Below are positions 1 through 12,269 of a DNA stretch of 64,000 bases, in pieces; positions within the stretch are counted from its first letter, which is position 1; each line of letters begins with the position of its first letter. The position numbers and the translations under genes are program-made. This DNA comes from Floccularia luteovirens (Eukaryota > Basidiomycota > Agaricomycetes > Agaricales > Squamanitaceae). The notes below the pieces were generated by a model. That model did not search any database and was not told the DNA's origin. It was given only the letters and a program-made list of their open reading frames with translations. The stretch is from contig VSJF01000003.1 in the NCBI GenBank assembly GCA_009739215.1, forward strand, positions 496,001 through 560,000, given 5' to 3'.

Positions 1-101
1 TTTTGCCGATTGCCTCCAAGCTTTCTCTAGCTCGGGGAAGCATCTCCCCCTTGTCAACATTCCCCGTACCTAGAGCTAACGTTTGGCATTTGTAAATTTA
101 G

Positions 102-685
102 CCTCTCCCTACGTGTCTTTTCTGATGAAGCGAATCCTGAAAAGTTCTGGAAAGCAAGTGTAAAAGACATAGGTGGCGATATTCTCTGCGTCTCTCAATT
201 CACGTTGCTGGCAAATACTAGCAAAGGCAACAAGCCAGATTTCCACCGAGCAATGGTATGTAGGTCTTCACCGCATTATTTCTCCAAGATCAAAACTCAC
301 GCTTCAATCATGGACAAGTCAACTGAGCCATCGCGGAAGCTTTACGCCACATTTCTTGACCATCTCAAATTGCAGTACAAGGCAGAAAAAATTCACGGTA
401 TATTCCTGTCACGTAAACATCATAACGATTAATCAAATGGCCTCCTCAGATGGGAAGTTTGGCGCAATGATGAATGTTAGCTTGACAAACGAAGTAAGTT
501 CTGACTATTCCATACCTAATTTAAGATTCAGAGCTTGTGCACTATAGGGTCCTGTGACTTTCACTCTTGATACTCGCAAGTTCATATACATCGATCAGCA
601 AAACAAGGCTAATACCGAAAGTATTGAGGCTCAGAACTTAACTGGAACTCTGCCGAATAGTGGCCTCCTTGAAGTTGATAAATGA
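102..685 (+). CDS. DTD1: D-aminoacyl-tRNA deacylase, 3' part (5' end outside window)
   Basis: Hydrolyses D-amino acids from mischarged tRNAs in the cytosol. Four exons are readable: 102-255, 319-397, 450-493 and 548-685, joined by GT-AG introns of 52-63 nt; the stop is TGA at 683. The translation carries the family motifs SQFTL (first exon), [23 protein letters not shown] and the Gly-cisPro motif NEGPVT that lines the active site. An acceptor at 100-101, with a CTAAC branch site about 20 nt upstream, shows that earlier exons lie before or at the window edge, so the N-terminus is missing here. The C-terminal tail after the GPVT block is about 40 residues. Frame and motifs agree throughout and no lesion was seen. 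Family assignment is firm; the first exon start is set by the acceptor only. Confidence 0.88.
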
Positions 686-1623
686 CAGAAGCTCTGCTAA
701 GTGTGAAATGGTATGTAGGTTGACATTTCTTGAGTCTGTTCATTTATTTAGCGCACATTTTCTTGTGGAGGTGATGGAATAGATATTAAAATTTACAGCC
801 TAGGCTGTCCTCCGATACTCCCGAAAACTACAGACATTACGAACATACCTATTTGAGCCGGTACAAGAATAATGTACGTTCCCCGCGGAAGTCAGCAGTT
901 CATAGTAGAATCATATGACCCCTATTCCATTCCCAAATATGTCAGAAATTCGATAGATGACCATCAAGCACCCAACCTCAAAGAAAGGCTTGATGTGTCT
1001 ATCCTGGGCCGCCCCCACTTCAATGGGTGACATGACAGCGCGGCTAAGGCACAACCTTCATTCAATACTTCACATACTCCAAACCAGGATCCGAATGGAA
1101 GCTATGTCGACAATATATTTTATCCAGACTTTTGTTGCAAGGCGAAGAATAAGTGTTAAATTCCTCGCCTAAATAAGCAGTATTAGCCCACGCTCGACTC
1201 GCCCGCCTTCTACAAGAGTCGCAAAGGCCCACAGATCACATTGTTAGCAGGACGCGCAGCAAGTCACGTCTCTTGAAATCTAGCTTCTAACGAGCTTCTC
1301 ATAACTTCTATAATCTCGTGTATTCAGTTCCCAGCTTCTCAGCCTCGATGCAGGATATTGTATTACTACTTGGTTCGGTGCTTTTGCTTATTTATTTCTC
1401 GATAAAAATAACTCATCGATAAGTCCCGCGAGAATCATCATTCCGGTTCTTCGGGTCGGGAATTACAATGCAGTTGTTATATGGTTGATCCAACGTTATT
1501 TCCGCAGCAAAACACTTCAAGAAAAAAAGTCTCAGTAAAAAATGAAACATCCAGAAACTATCGCACAGGTGTGATCATATGATGTATTTTTTTATCGTCA
1601 TTAACGTACCTGCAGGCACTGTG
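686..1623. other. Intergenic, convergent
   Basis: This lies between the stops of the D-aminoacyl-tRNA deacylase (+) and the GH17 gene (-). Short open frames exist but show no family resemblance or splice logic. I see nothing else here beyond presumed 3' untranslated sequence. Confidence 0.5.
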
Positions 1624-2907
1624 CTAGCAGTTTGCGTTTGCAACATCATTTAAATTTATTTTTCCAAAGATACCAAAACTCCTTTCTACATCGTTCCCTT
1701 TCCAATTCTGGTCATCATATTCGAACGCATATACGGATATTCTGGATGCTGAAACACAGTTTAAACTGCGCAAGGCTGATACTTCATTGGCTGCTGACGG
1801 CACAGCTGCATTGTTTGCGGCACCACTGGACGGAAAACCGGACCTGATTTACCATGCAACATAGATCAGCCGCATGTACTCGGGGGAGGTCAATTTTCTT
1901 ACTCCGTAATAATAATATTCTTTCCTGGACAAGCAGCTTGTAACGCTGGAATGACTAGCTTCACCAGAAAATCTCCTGACTGTTCAGCTGTGAAGCCACC
2001 ATCGTAGTATGCACTATTGTCAGGGACAAATGCTCCAGAGAATTTATCAATTTTTATCATGACAAGAACTCACTGCGCATTAGCTCCAAGGAAGGCTCCA
2101 TTGCAGAATGCTTTATTATCGCGCACCATGACCCATGTATGGGCAGTTGACACAGGCGTTTGTATTCCGGCTGCTTTGAGGGTATCTATTGACGAAAGTT
2201 GGTTAAGTATGCTCTTTCATCAAACTAGGTATAGGGAAAAAACGGACCGCTGACGGAATTGACCTTTCTCATGATGCTCTCGGGTGAATCTGCGACCTGA
2301 AATTAATATTCAGCAAATGGTGCCTCAATAATACCTAGGTGACTGTGAACCTCGTTACCGACAGTCAATCCAACATATCTGTTCGCACCATATTTTGCGT
2401 ATGCTTGTTGGAATGTTCCCACATCCGCGCTATATGATAGATTGAGCCTGATGATCGGACGTCATAGACGTAAGCAAGAGCATTTACTCGACAGAACTAT
2501 CACAGGATGACATTGTGCCCTAGTAGATTTCATCATTAGTACATCACTGGAGGCCTACAAAAACCTGAGATATAATATACCCCGCAAGATATCCCAGCAA
2601 GAATAGTCAGATCATTCGCAGCCGCAGCTGCTGAAGCGAGATCCAATGCGTTGCAATCGAACCCAAGGATTCGGAAAGACTTAAATCCGTTGCTCTTGGC
2701 GTCGCTGGCTAATTTGTTCCACTAAAATAAAATGTTACTGCTTCTAATACATATCGGCCGTAGGTTGGCTATACTTACCTCATCTGCAGTGCGACATGTG
2801 TATGATGAAGCCCCTCCTATACTGTTTGATGCAGTGATTCCAACAAAGTTCATCCCAGCTAGTACTCTTACGGGGCCGAGCAACGTTACGACGAAGGAAT
2901 ATTTCAT
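1624..2907 (-). CDS. Secreted glycoside hydrolase family 17 (beta-1,3-glucanase type)
   Basis: Expected to act on cell-wall beta-1,3-glucan outside the cell. Reading the minus strand, exon 1 (2907-2779) starts with a short hydrophobic signal-like segment followed by the family start FVGITASNS and SYTCRTADEW. A 57-nt intron (2778-2722) precedes the exon with ILGFDCNALDLAS. Later exons give DVGTFQQAYAKYGANRYVGL, then TVGNEVH (GNE carries the acid/base glutamate), TPVSTAHTWVMVRDN, FCNGAFLGAN, IIITE followed after an intron by SGFPSSG (nucleophile glutamate), and the tail FEYDDQNWKGNDVERSFGIF. Stop is TAG at 1624-1626. At least five introns are needed. The signal peptide is short and its start could be extended by an upstream exon. 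No lesion was seen. The family call is strong; the exact substrate is inferred. Confidence 0.85.
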
Positions 2908-3373
2908 GATGTTTTGCGGGGAACCTACGTGAAGAATATCTCTTATTAAATAAGACTCATATTAACAGGTGAAACCCTTCACCATCAATCAAAAACCCTC
3001 CGCAATTTCAGCCTCCTACCTGTCGCAATTTTGTTGCTTGTGTTATACATGTCAACAACATCCTCCTCAGGTATTGTTTCATTGACATAATAATAAGCAT
3101 TTGTATTATCGTATGAGCCTAGTTTCACAAGTCTTTAAAACGATTGAACAGATTGATAAAAGTCTTAAAATAGATGAATCAAGGAAAGTCTGGCTTTATT
3201 TAGAAGGGTATCTTTGCAACCTCAAAGTGTACGACGATATGCCCAGACTATATCTAAATACGAGAAGTGAGGGATGTTACAGGTGATGAAGGAGTTCTAA
3301 CTGATGTGTCATATTTTGAAGAAAAAAAAAGGAATAACACTACACTTGAGCTTGATTCATTCTTGGGTCCCGA
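2908..3373. other. Intergenic, GH17 upstream region
   Basis: This is the presumed promoter of the GH17 gene and the 3' flank of the MFS gene, both on the minus strand. It is AT-rich, with no recognisable gene. Confidence 0.45.
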
Positions 3374-5963
3374 TTATATATCAACAAGCTGGTCTTCTCG
3401 TTGCGCGATTGTATTATCACTTCTGTTGATATCCACGTCTTCTTGGACAAGAGTCTCGACACTGTTAGCATGTGTGTCATGGGGTCGGAGTCGTACAGAC
3501 ATGATCAATATCAACGCGATAAAAACGTTTCCAGCTGAAACCAGAAAGATCGCACGAGGAAATGTTGCAACAGTGCTCGCATATATTGTGCCATATATTG
3601 CGGGTCCAATAATCTCGGAACTATTAGTTAAGTCGGCGTCAAATTTCATACCAGAAATTTAGCATGGATATCGTACCTTATTGCTTGAAGCACACTCATA
3701 GCCCCAAAAAGTTTCCCAGTTTCATGAGTGCCAGATGACCGCATGTACAACGATAATGCGACAGCATGGATAGCGGGGCTAAACCCGCTGCCCATGGAAA
3801 TTAAGACAGTAGAAAAAACGAATAACACGGGCGTTAAGAAAGCACCCATGAGCGTATATGCAAGGATATCGACAAGTAGGGACAAGCGAGCAACGCCAAG
3901 GTCAAACCCGAGTGAATGGACTTCTTTTTTCCTTGTGAGGGGATGAGGCGTTCCTTCATTATTTTCGCTAGGATCAATTAAAGGTTGTGTTTCAGATGGC
4001 TCTGCTGGGGTTTCTATTACAACGTGTTTTGGTTTGATGACTTTTATCATAACTAGAAGAAATTTAATAAACGAAGGAGTTGTTAAAGTTGAGTGCCAAC
4101 CTGGGAAAATTATCGCGAGGAAAGCAGCACGAGAGGCACCAGCGATACTAATCCAGTAACCGAGCTAATAGACATTAATCAGTCCATGACAGCAGCTGAC
4201 GATTATTGATTTGTTTAACTTGTTCAGTTGTCCATCCAAATGTTGCGGCAGCATATTGAATTTTGTAGGGGATTGAAGACTATAGAAGCTCATTACTTCT
4301 AGACTGCAACTTGTGTCTGACGCTACTTACTATGAGCATACAACCAAGTCCAAACGCTACGGTTATGAACATCAAGTTCCAGTCTCTTCGAGGCTTTTTC
4401 AGAGGATTCCCGTTCTGTTCATAAGTAGGTAGGAGGATCGATAATGGGCTCAAGAATGAGAATATCCTCTGAAGTTTCGCTAATATCATGGCCGCATGGT
4501 TATCCGCCCTTTGCCTGGTCAGATCTTCCGTTCTCTGAGCGTGCTTTCTTCGAGAGAGTTCCATGTATTTTTTAGATAGAGATTCTGGCATAATGAACCA
4601 GATATAAGGAATGATGAGTAAACGGAAAATGACGGCTAAGTAGAAGAGAAGCAGTGGTTCGCCAGTAAACCTGATAAATAAACTTCCTAGAGTTGGTCCG
4701 ATAGCCACTCCCGTGAAGATGAGACCGAGATTTAGAGAAAACATTCGGGATCTATAGTATAACAATTCATCAGACTTATCGTCTTCCGGGACATTTGATA
4801 GATTCAACTCACCTGGATGCTTCAGGAGTAACATCAGCTATGTAAGCATGCATTGCGGCCGACGCTGTTGTCATGCCTTACTGTAGAGAATATTATAAGC
4901 GACACAAACAGAAGGAATGACAATCATTACCTCCAGCACATCCTTCGGCAACAGCGCCAACAAGTAGAAACCACCTTCCACCAGGGACGTATTTCGGAAA
5001 TGAAACGACGGAGATCAGGGTCAGCTCCACCACGAGCGACCCGAGTACGGTAATGATCAAAACAGTACTTCTACCATATCTATCGGAAAACTGGAGGAGA
5101 GGTTATAAGTTTCGACTGGAGAAGACGGAAGATATGCGTACGGAACTCCACCAAGAAGTTGTAATGCACGACAAGATACCTTGCACACTTGCAATGACTA
5201 TATGAGGGAATAAAAAACGTAAGCAAGTCCGTTCCTAATTAAATTCAAGGAGAACATTTGGGGCCTGGTATGCGCTCATCCATGTAACAATGACGTCGCG
5301 GTAGTGACTCTGCTATCTATATGAAGGTGTAGGGTACACTCACTAGCGATAAGTTTCGCAACAGTAGCTTGTACTGTCGGATTTGAGGCACACGGATTGT
5401 GAGGTTTCTCATCATGGCTAGCATCTTGATCTACTGGCAGGTCTGTAGAAGAAGCCCAATATATATCCGAGTCGCGGAAGGAATTATTTGGTGGTACGGG
5501 TGACGTCACCACTTTCGAATGAGCGCTCAAACCAGCGAATGATATGGTCTGCGTGGGATGTGAGAGCTGAGCACCAGGCTTGTATTCTTCACAAATGAGA
5601 GTAGTGTATAGTTGTATACGAGGTGCATTTATTGCGGATGTCATTATTGTTAATAGCGGCATTGTACCCATTAGCCTACCACCACATGTCAGACCAAGAA
5701 TATAAAAATTATCAAATATTTACATACCACCATGGAGATGGTTTAAGCCATGCTTTCTTGTTAGGTTTGTTGCGAGAACCTCTATGGGTTGATGCATCCC
5801 GCGAATGACTCGGAATCTCATGCAGCAGCGCAGCGGCATCCTCACTGGGAAGGATAGGAGTCTCTGGTTGATCTACAAGCGTGATTGATGCCAAAGTCGT
5901 GTGACTTGACGTCCTAGGACGAGAATGTACACTTGAGGGCCGGTTATGAGAATCCGTCGACAT
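3374..5963 (-). CDS. Major facilitator superfamily transporter, intact copy
   Basis: A 12-helix drug/proton-antiporter-like membrane carrier; substrate unknown. The chosen start is the ATG at 5963; the open frame upstream has no earlier ATG. A hydrophilic N-terminal region rich in Ser/Thr comes first. Further exons give NPTVQATVAKLIA, ILSCITTSWWSS, the loop 2-3 motif FSDRYGRS, YVPGGRWFLLVGAVAEG, MHAYIADVTPEAS, MFSLNLGLIFTGVAIGPTLG, a central loop after MPESLSKK, IQYAAATFGWTTEQ, GYWISIAGASRAAF, SMGSGFSPAIHAVA and the last helices from IIGPAIYGTIYAS on. The last intron joins LQAIR to SSEIIGP. All joins are in frame with canonical GT-AG introns. It sits directly downstream of a decayed tandem paralogue with the same exon layout. 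Confidence 0.82.
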
Positions 5964-6217
5964 GAGTGATAGCGACAAGCTTGGAGAGCAAGTATGGCTG
6001 GTGCTGTCAGATTCAAATTATGGATGGGAAACACCTGGGATCCACACACATCATTGTCTACGATAGACAGTAATTACTAAGCTAGAAGCAGCATGGACAC
6101 GGAATAGTTCTGAAACAAATATATATAGCGTCATAGGCTTTAGTCAGCCTTATCTTATCGTCCTCCATTAACGACACCCGTATATGTTGGGTTCTAAGCA
6201 AAACTCATGGAACTTAC

Positions 6218-8267
6218 ATTATCATCTCAGCCACATATATAGCTCCGAATAAATTGCCTGCAGGGCTTCCTGTTCTTCCGATGGCTATGGATAAGGTACA
6301 AACAGCCGGCGTTATTCCAGAGCCCACACTACTACCAAGGTGAAAGCAATATATGTTATGGGTGTTGGAGCAAATGCCATTAGCATGAACTCAATCGCGA
6401 TAGTGAACGATGATACATAAGCAGCGGCCAGATCGAGGAGATATCCGCCATTTCGTACTCTCCTGTTTCGGTATATTCGTCGAAGCAATGTATACAACGC
6501 TGGGAGACAAAGTCAGCAACGACATCAGAAATCAAGGTTGGGACAAACATGGAAGAATTACTGTAAGAAAAACGGCGTTGATACCCATGAAAAGACTGAA
6601 CCAACACCCTGCCTGACGAGTATAAATTTAGATGACGCTATTGTTAAACTTTTCAAAGCTTGCCTTTTCCGATGTCCACGAGAATTTTAATATTACATAC
6701 TGCATCATGAATGGGAATGAGGTCTATGATGTATAAGATTACCGCAAAAAATCCACAGTGGAAAGAAATCTCACAATAGAGAGGGCGAAACTTCCATGGG
6801 ACAGGGTCAGAATAAGAAGATTCCAGTTCCTGCTAGGTTACTTGTAAGGATCTGAGCTTGGCTCCGCTGCAGGTAACAGGATAGCCAAGGGCTGTAAGAA
6901 GAAAAATAACTTTTCTACAACAACCGCGAGAATCTGTGAAGGTCTGTCTATCCTTCCTATAGCTATCTTTCTGTCCATGAGTCTGAGTTTATATCCATGT
7001 TCAGCCGCAATCATATCTGTTTTTGACAAGGACTCGGGTGTTATAAACCGCCAATAAAGAGATCCCACGAAGGGAATGGCTGTTGTAAAGTAAAATGGTA
7101 GGAAAAGGCGGCCAGTGGAACGATTTAACAATCCGGTCAAAATCGGACCAGCCGCACCTCCACTACAAGAAAAGCCAATCACCAAAGAGTAGTACTGAGA
7201 TCTGTACATATGAGTGAAGCTGCCACTGTTAGAGTGAAAAATAATACCTTGTCATTTCGGTCGAAACATCAGCTAGATATGCGTATACTGCGACTGAGAT
7301 AGAACTCATTCCTATGAGTAGACTCATGTTAGTGACTGAAAATAAAGCAGGATCGAACTCCCAACCTCCACAAATTCCTTCCGCAAATGAGCCTACAAGG
7401 ACAAACCACCTTCACCCGGGACAATATTCAGGAAACCAGGCCAGAAGTAGGTGCACAAAGCCAGTGATAGCAAGCCCGATCTTTAGTACGCATATGATAG
7501 TGGTTCTGCCATAGCGATCTGAGAGCTGTAACCAAGTGTTAGTATCATGACAAGAACCAAAATATTTGCGCAGGCTCACATAACCCCACCAAGAAGTTGT
7601 ATATGCTTAATAAAATCATGATCAAAATGGCTTGGGTGTAGATGGCTTGGGCATACAAGCTATTACTTTCGAGACAGCGCCTTGCACCGAGGGATCACAG
7701 TAACACTCGGAGGGCAGAAGGCTAGGATTCTTGTAACCCATCTGAAGACTCATCTCAATGGCATCTTTCTTGGCATTAGACAACAGGTTTGAAGGCTTTA
7801 TGCCGATAGTCTCCATACAGACCACCGTCGTGAGGAGTTCCATACAAGATGCAATTACGCCCATGGGTACTGTTGTCACAAGTGGAATTATGGCTAACAA
7901 CCTGTCAAGACTTTCAATCATTGGAACAGATAAAAGGAAAACAAATTGACAGACCACATTGGTGAAGGCATTTACTTGGCAGGTCCGTGTCAGATCTAGG
8001 GGTCTCTAGAAGCAAAGCTGCAGTCTCATCGTCCTCATTATCCCAGATATGTAGTGTAGAATCTAGAGGTTCGACATGAGTTATGTGTGAAGCCACCACC
8101 TGGCTCAGAACGACTGTTGGAGGGAGCGCGGAGGAAGAGTCGGATAGGAAAAGACGGACTTCTACATTTTTACTAAATGATATATGATAATTATAACATA
8201 TCTTGCTGAGTGTTGAGAGCACACAGTACTTGTGACTGATGGATGCTGTGCTGTGTGCTGTGTACAA
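6218..8267 (-). pseudogene. Decayed tandem copy of the MFS transporter
   Basis: Homologous along most of its length to the intact transporter at 3374-5963. Shared motifs in order: TTSWWG, LSDRYGRT, YCPG then RWFVLVGSFAEG, AVYAYLADVSTEMT, AAGPILTGLLNR, ITPESLSK, RNWNLLILTLSH, CWFSLFMGINAVFLT, GSGITPAVCTLSIA and NLFGAIYVAEM. Lesions seen directly: an in-frame TGA (plus-strand 7412-7414) where the intact copy has the second glycine of PGGRWF; an in-frame TAA (6838-6840) between PYK and RNWNLL; loss of about four residues before TTSWW; no ATG in frame for the N-terminal exon; and no counterpart of the last helices (the IIGP block) after 6218, where only about 250 bp separate it from the next gene. 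Neither stop can be removed by a plausible intron. The upstream limit is approximate. Confidence 0.8.
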
Positions 8268-8340
8268 GTGTTGTGTTTTGTTCGCTTTACGGAGCTTATT
8301 TGTCTCTTACCACATCGTTATCATTATCGTTATCATTATC

Positions 8341-8933
8341 ATGGTCAGTGTTCATGTTTTCATGAATAATTGCAAAAATGCTACAACGGGAGGCGACCTA
8401 GTCTCAAACCGTGGAAATACCTCAGTCAATCAAAGACAGTCTTCGCAAATTCAGATTTGCTAGGCGCAACGCAGGCAATGCAGCTCTCGTTGTCAAGATC
8501 AACAAAGCCAAGTTGATCATGGAAGAGGTAGAGCAATTCGATAATATCTCTATCGATGAACTCGCAGAGGGTATGATGCTATATTTTTCGAACATTTCCA
8601 TCCTTTCTAGACGGTAAATCTAGAATTACCGGAAAACTCTCCTCGATATGTCGTTCTATCCTATGAATTGAATCACCCAGATGGCAGAAAGTCATTCCCA
8701 CTTGTTTTGGTTAACTGGTCCCCGGTTGGAAGCGAGATCGGCATGCTAACGCTGCATGCTAGCGCCCTATTGAACTTTCAGACGACAGTCAGCTTATTAT
8801 TTTTGAGTTTCTTGAATTGTTTGACATATCTATTTTTGTTTTAAAGGTTGATGTGAGTAAGGTTATTGAAATTCGAGACGGTGCAGAAGCTTTGACGAGA
8901 GAAGCTATCGACGCGAAGTTGCTTTCATCATAG
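8341..8933 (+). CDS. Glia maturation factor (ADF-H domain actin regulator)
   Basis: Binds the Arp2/3 complex and promotes actin branch disassembly in the cytoplasm. Four exons: 8341-8343, 8402-8570, 8624-8787 and 8847-8933, about 140 residues, the normal size. The first coding exon is only the ATG. Motifs: VEIPQSIKDSLRKFRFARR, GNAALVVKINKAKL, EEVEQFDNISIDELAEELPE, YVVLSYELNHPDGRKSF, PVGSEIGMLTLHASALLNFQ and KVIEIRDGAEALTREAIDAK. The acceptor at 8622-8623 was preferred over the one at 8609-8610 because it restores the conserved AEELPENSPRY. It is divergent from the dead MFS copy. The family call is firm. Confidence 0.92.
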
Positions 8934-9553
8934 TTTATACACTTTGCAGCTATTCACGAAATTGCCTCGCTCTCAAATTGTTTTCTCATTTAATTTGAAC
9001 TTGAAGTGACTGATCTTTTGTGGTCCCAATACTCCTGTATCTCCTACACAACAAGAATTTATTCTCGTTACTAAGCTGTGCTCAATTCAATATTCTGCGT
9101 TTACAAATACAGTGCGATGTAGACAATTGTTACAAAAGTGCCGGCATATGTATAAAAGATTTAGTTGGCTATATTTTAAGCATCTGGACAGGAGTACGGA
9201 GACTTTCATCACGATACGCAGGGTAGAGCAGCATTATGCAACTCCATCTTCAGTAAGCGTCCACTGCAATATCAGGCTTGCTCCGGTAGATTATCTCGTT
9301 CATTTACCCGGTCAAAAAGAAAAACTTTGGATCAAAGTCCACATTGCAAAATGCGAGAAAATTTCTTTATTTTCAACCTCACACAAACTAATGCGCTCTG
9401 ATTGATAATATATAAGAAAAGTGATGTGGTGTATGACATAAGGGATGGTCGATAATGTACGAAAAAAAAATTGGTCGAGTGTAAGAATTTGAGTGACCAT
9501 ACTGAACATACGATTACCGAAAGTCTATGGGGGAGGCACACAAACAAGATTAA
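8934..9553. other. Intergenic, convergent
   Basis: This lies between the stops of glia maturation factor (+) and SAR1 (-). Open frames on both strands here are AT-rich and unlike any family I know. Presumed 3' untranslated sequence of both genes. Confidence 0.5.
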
Positions 9554-10518
9554 TTAGATCTAGCAGGTATTATTTAAACACAAATTCTTCATGTGAAAGA
9601 GAATATTGAACTTACATATTGTGAAAGCCATCGGAATCCTGATACACTCGGGTTAACCAGAGGTACATAATGAAAATAGACTCAGAACGCACCCTCTCCA
9701 TACCCTTGTCTCTGCACGACCGAGCACATGAACAGTTCAATGGGACGAATATCACTCAGAGGAACTTTACCCTGTTTCGTAAATCACAAGAATTGAGCAA
9801 CCAGTAAACAGTGCACCAAAGTTGGTTAATTCACCTTGCCAGTTGTTTGATATAATCCAAGGTGGTGTCTGAGCTCTTCCTCGCTGACGGCGCCTGGGGC
9901 ATCAATTTTATTTCCGAGGACCAAGAACGGAACTTTCGAGAGTTGTTCAATGGACAGAAGGGCGTCAAGCTCTCTCTTCGATTCCGGGAAACGTTCAAAG
10001 TCGGCAGTATCTATGAGGAAAATAATCCCATCTACTTCTGGGAAGTAGTCGCGCCAGAGACGACGAGCTATTTAGAAGAGGTTGAGAATCTAAACACCTG
10101 TACAGCTGGAACATAACCCACCTTGCACGTGGCCACCCAAATCGTGGGTAGTGAACTTCACGTTTCCAATTGCCAGCTCTTCAGAAGCTGAAGAATGAAG
10201 GTATGAATAAATAAAATAAATCGTTTGAGGCGCACAACTGACTTGGATGTTGTGTTGGTTGTAACGTTGCCAACCTGTCATTCTTCAGCATATGCAACAA
10301 TGTCTGTGCGAGAGACCAGCTTTAATGTGTGCATTATTTTCTATATTAACAGAGACTTACAGTTTTTCCTGCATTATCCAAACCAAGGAATAGAATTTTA
10401 GCGTTCTTGTGCAAAAGACCTGTGTCATTTTTTAGCTTGAAACATATTCCTCTCATCAGTTAAGTTACTGCTTACCCAGTTGCGCAAGAACATCCCAGAA
10501 CCAGTTGATGATGAACAT
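9554..10518 (-). CDS. SAR1: Small GTPase Sar1, COPII coat initiator
   Basis: Sar1 starts COPII vesicle budding at the endoplasmic reticulum. Exon 1 encodes [14 protein letters not shown], the N-terminal amphipathic membrane-inserting helix. Then come the P-loop GLDNAGKT, the switch I region PTQHPTSEEL, the switch II motif [30 protein letters not shown], the guanine-specificity motif [26 protein letters not shown] and the end FRWLSQYI. Seven introns are needed. The last one leaves a terminal exon of only two codons (ATC TAA, 9554-9559), which gives the conserved SQYI ending. Total about 190 residues, the usual size. No lesion was seen. Confidence 0.93.
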
Positions 10519-11064
10519 TGTGAATAATATCAATTACGAGTGTAATATGAGGGAAGGAGACTCAGGCAAGGAGCGAGCAAATATGAAATGACACGGAAAC
10601 GTGGAACCAGCAAAGTTGTGTGACATGTCACATGGAGCACAGCTACGCAACTCCGATTATTTCTTCCAAACAGTTCGATGTTGCTTATCTTGTTTCATCG
10701 TACTGTAGCTCTGTTACATATAATGATTCTTTGCGTGAAGTAGGTACCAGCACTAGTCACAATAGCTAGATAAGCAAAACTGCATTCTATAGTCTGTAGG
10801 AAAGGTCTGACACTCATAAACCACAGAAGACAGGTAAAACGAGTTCTTATACCCGGCCAGCATTGGTCTACGCTTCACCTAATCGCCTTGCCAAACGTGT
10901 TGATTGAATCGTTATGGCAGGCACTGTCTAAAAGGTTGCGATGAAGAAGAGTCGACGAACAAAATAATTTTTGTGGTCATCGTATTTGCAAGTATTTACA
11001 GTAGTCATGTGATGAATGTAGCATAAGTAAAATATTAGACTAGGATACAAGGTCGTAGTGGAAA
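10519..11064. other. Intergenic, SAR1 upstream region
   Basis: This is the SAR1 promoter side and the 3' flank of the SRP receptor beta gene, both on the minus strand. No gene or clear motif was recognised. Confidence 0.45.
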
Positions 11065-12065
11065 TTACATATGTTCTTCGATCCAAGTTGTCAAGGACGA
11101 AAGATCTTGGGCGTCATGCTTCTCATCATCAGGGGAGCTTTTTTGAGGAATCACTGAAGTGCCGAAAAACTCGACTTCTCCACCTTCCCAGTCATCGAAC
11201 TTGAAGACATTATTCGCACCATTACCGCATTCTAGTCCTCCCATTTCTGTCCCTTCACCCTCCTCCCCTAATCCTTCAACAGTTACGCCTTCAGCATGTG
11301 ATACACGACGTTTTTCCAGTTCACGCTCCAAAATTGTCTTAACGCGATTTATGGCAAGAGTATTAGAGCCCGCAGCTGATGATGATAATGTAGTTTTCAA
11401 CAAGTCGGATTTGTGAGCAAGGATAAGCAGAGTGGGAATTTTGCGGGAAGGAGGTAGGGATGTCAGCGCATGAAGAATATAGTGGAGGTGCCTGGAAACA
11501 TAATCAGCAAGCTGTGATAAACAGATTTGAATGTTCGTACTCTGCGACTGCAGGAGCATTCCGAGATATTGTACTTGAATCAACAACGAATGCAATTGCT
11601 TTCGCGTCGTCAATGTAATCCCGGAATTGGTCTCTGAGCCTAGGATGTCCTGGAACATCTACTAGACGAACCGACATTTTGAGTGAGGGAAGCGATAAGT
11701 TAGATGTATTAACTTGAAGAGAAGTGTGTGTTGGTAGTGTATGGCTGTATGCGAGCTGTTGCAGGTCAGACAGTCTTACTCCAAAGGATAAACTCAATAC
11801 TGACCGAAGTTAAGATAGATGTTTTTCCTGCATCTGGAGGTCCAAGGAGTAACAAAGAGTTTCCTGAGAGTTTATTCTTCCGACGGCTTAGGATAACAAG
11901 AGCTAGATACTCATCTCCGTTAGTATACCATAAATCAACAGATTCACAAAACTGACCAGCAAATAAAAGTAACGCAACAGACAGTGACCCAATAATCAAG
12001 GTCTGTGGGGTAAAAGACGAAACGACTGATACAACCTCGGGGCTTTTTTGTGGTTGTCCGTCCAT
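11065..12065 (-). CDS. SRP102: Signal recognition particle receptor subunit beta
   Basis: A membrane-anchored GTPase that holds the SRP receptor alpha subunit at the endoplasmic reticulum. Three exons: 12065-11805, from 11755, and a last exon after the join AVAE/HLHYILHAL. An N-terminal transmembrane helix (LIIGSLSVALLLFAGQF) precedes the P-loop LLGPPDAGKTS. The G3-type motif is VRLVDVPGHPRLRDQF, followed by AKAIAFVVDSSTI, and the specificity motif is AHKSD. About 300 residues, typical for the family. The gene is divergent from UTP21 with about 204 bp between start codons. Confidence 0.9.
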
Positions 12066-12269
12066 TTTTTATGTCGTGTCCCAGACTTGATTGTGAGGTT
12101 CTGCGGTGTTCATAAATCAGGTGGAGCGCTGTCGGTTGGAGTGTGTTGTTGTTTGAAACTGAAGGCCTTGCTCCACGTGCTACAAAATTTTGATAACGCG
12201 AACTTGAATCGCAAAATTGTGGACGGAAGTTGGCTCTCCAGTTAATGTAATATCTCTCGAAAATTAAAG
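12066..12269. promoter_or_regulatory. Shared divergent promoter, SRP receptor beta / UTP21
   Basis: The 204 bp between two oppositely oriented ATG codons must hold both core promoters and 5' leaders. No TATA-like box could be assigned to either side with confidence. Confidence 0.5.

Noticed and set aside
173..547. 124-codon open frame
   Set aside because: It overlaps the D-aminoacyl-tRNA deacylase exons in another frame and runs across its introns; it has no family likeness.
7340..7362. tRNA B-box-like string on the minus strand (GGGAGTTCGATCCTGC)
   Set aside because: It lies in an intron/exon edge of the dead MFS copy and no acceptor stem, D arm or anticodon arm can be folded around it.
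9312..9547. Two overlapping minus-strand open frames
   Set aside because: AT-rich, hydrophobic by composition, in the convergent 3' flank of SAR1; no splice or family support.
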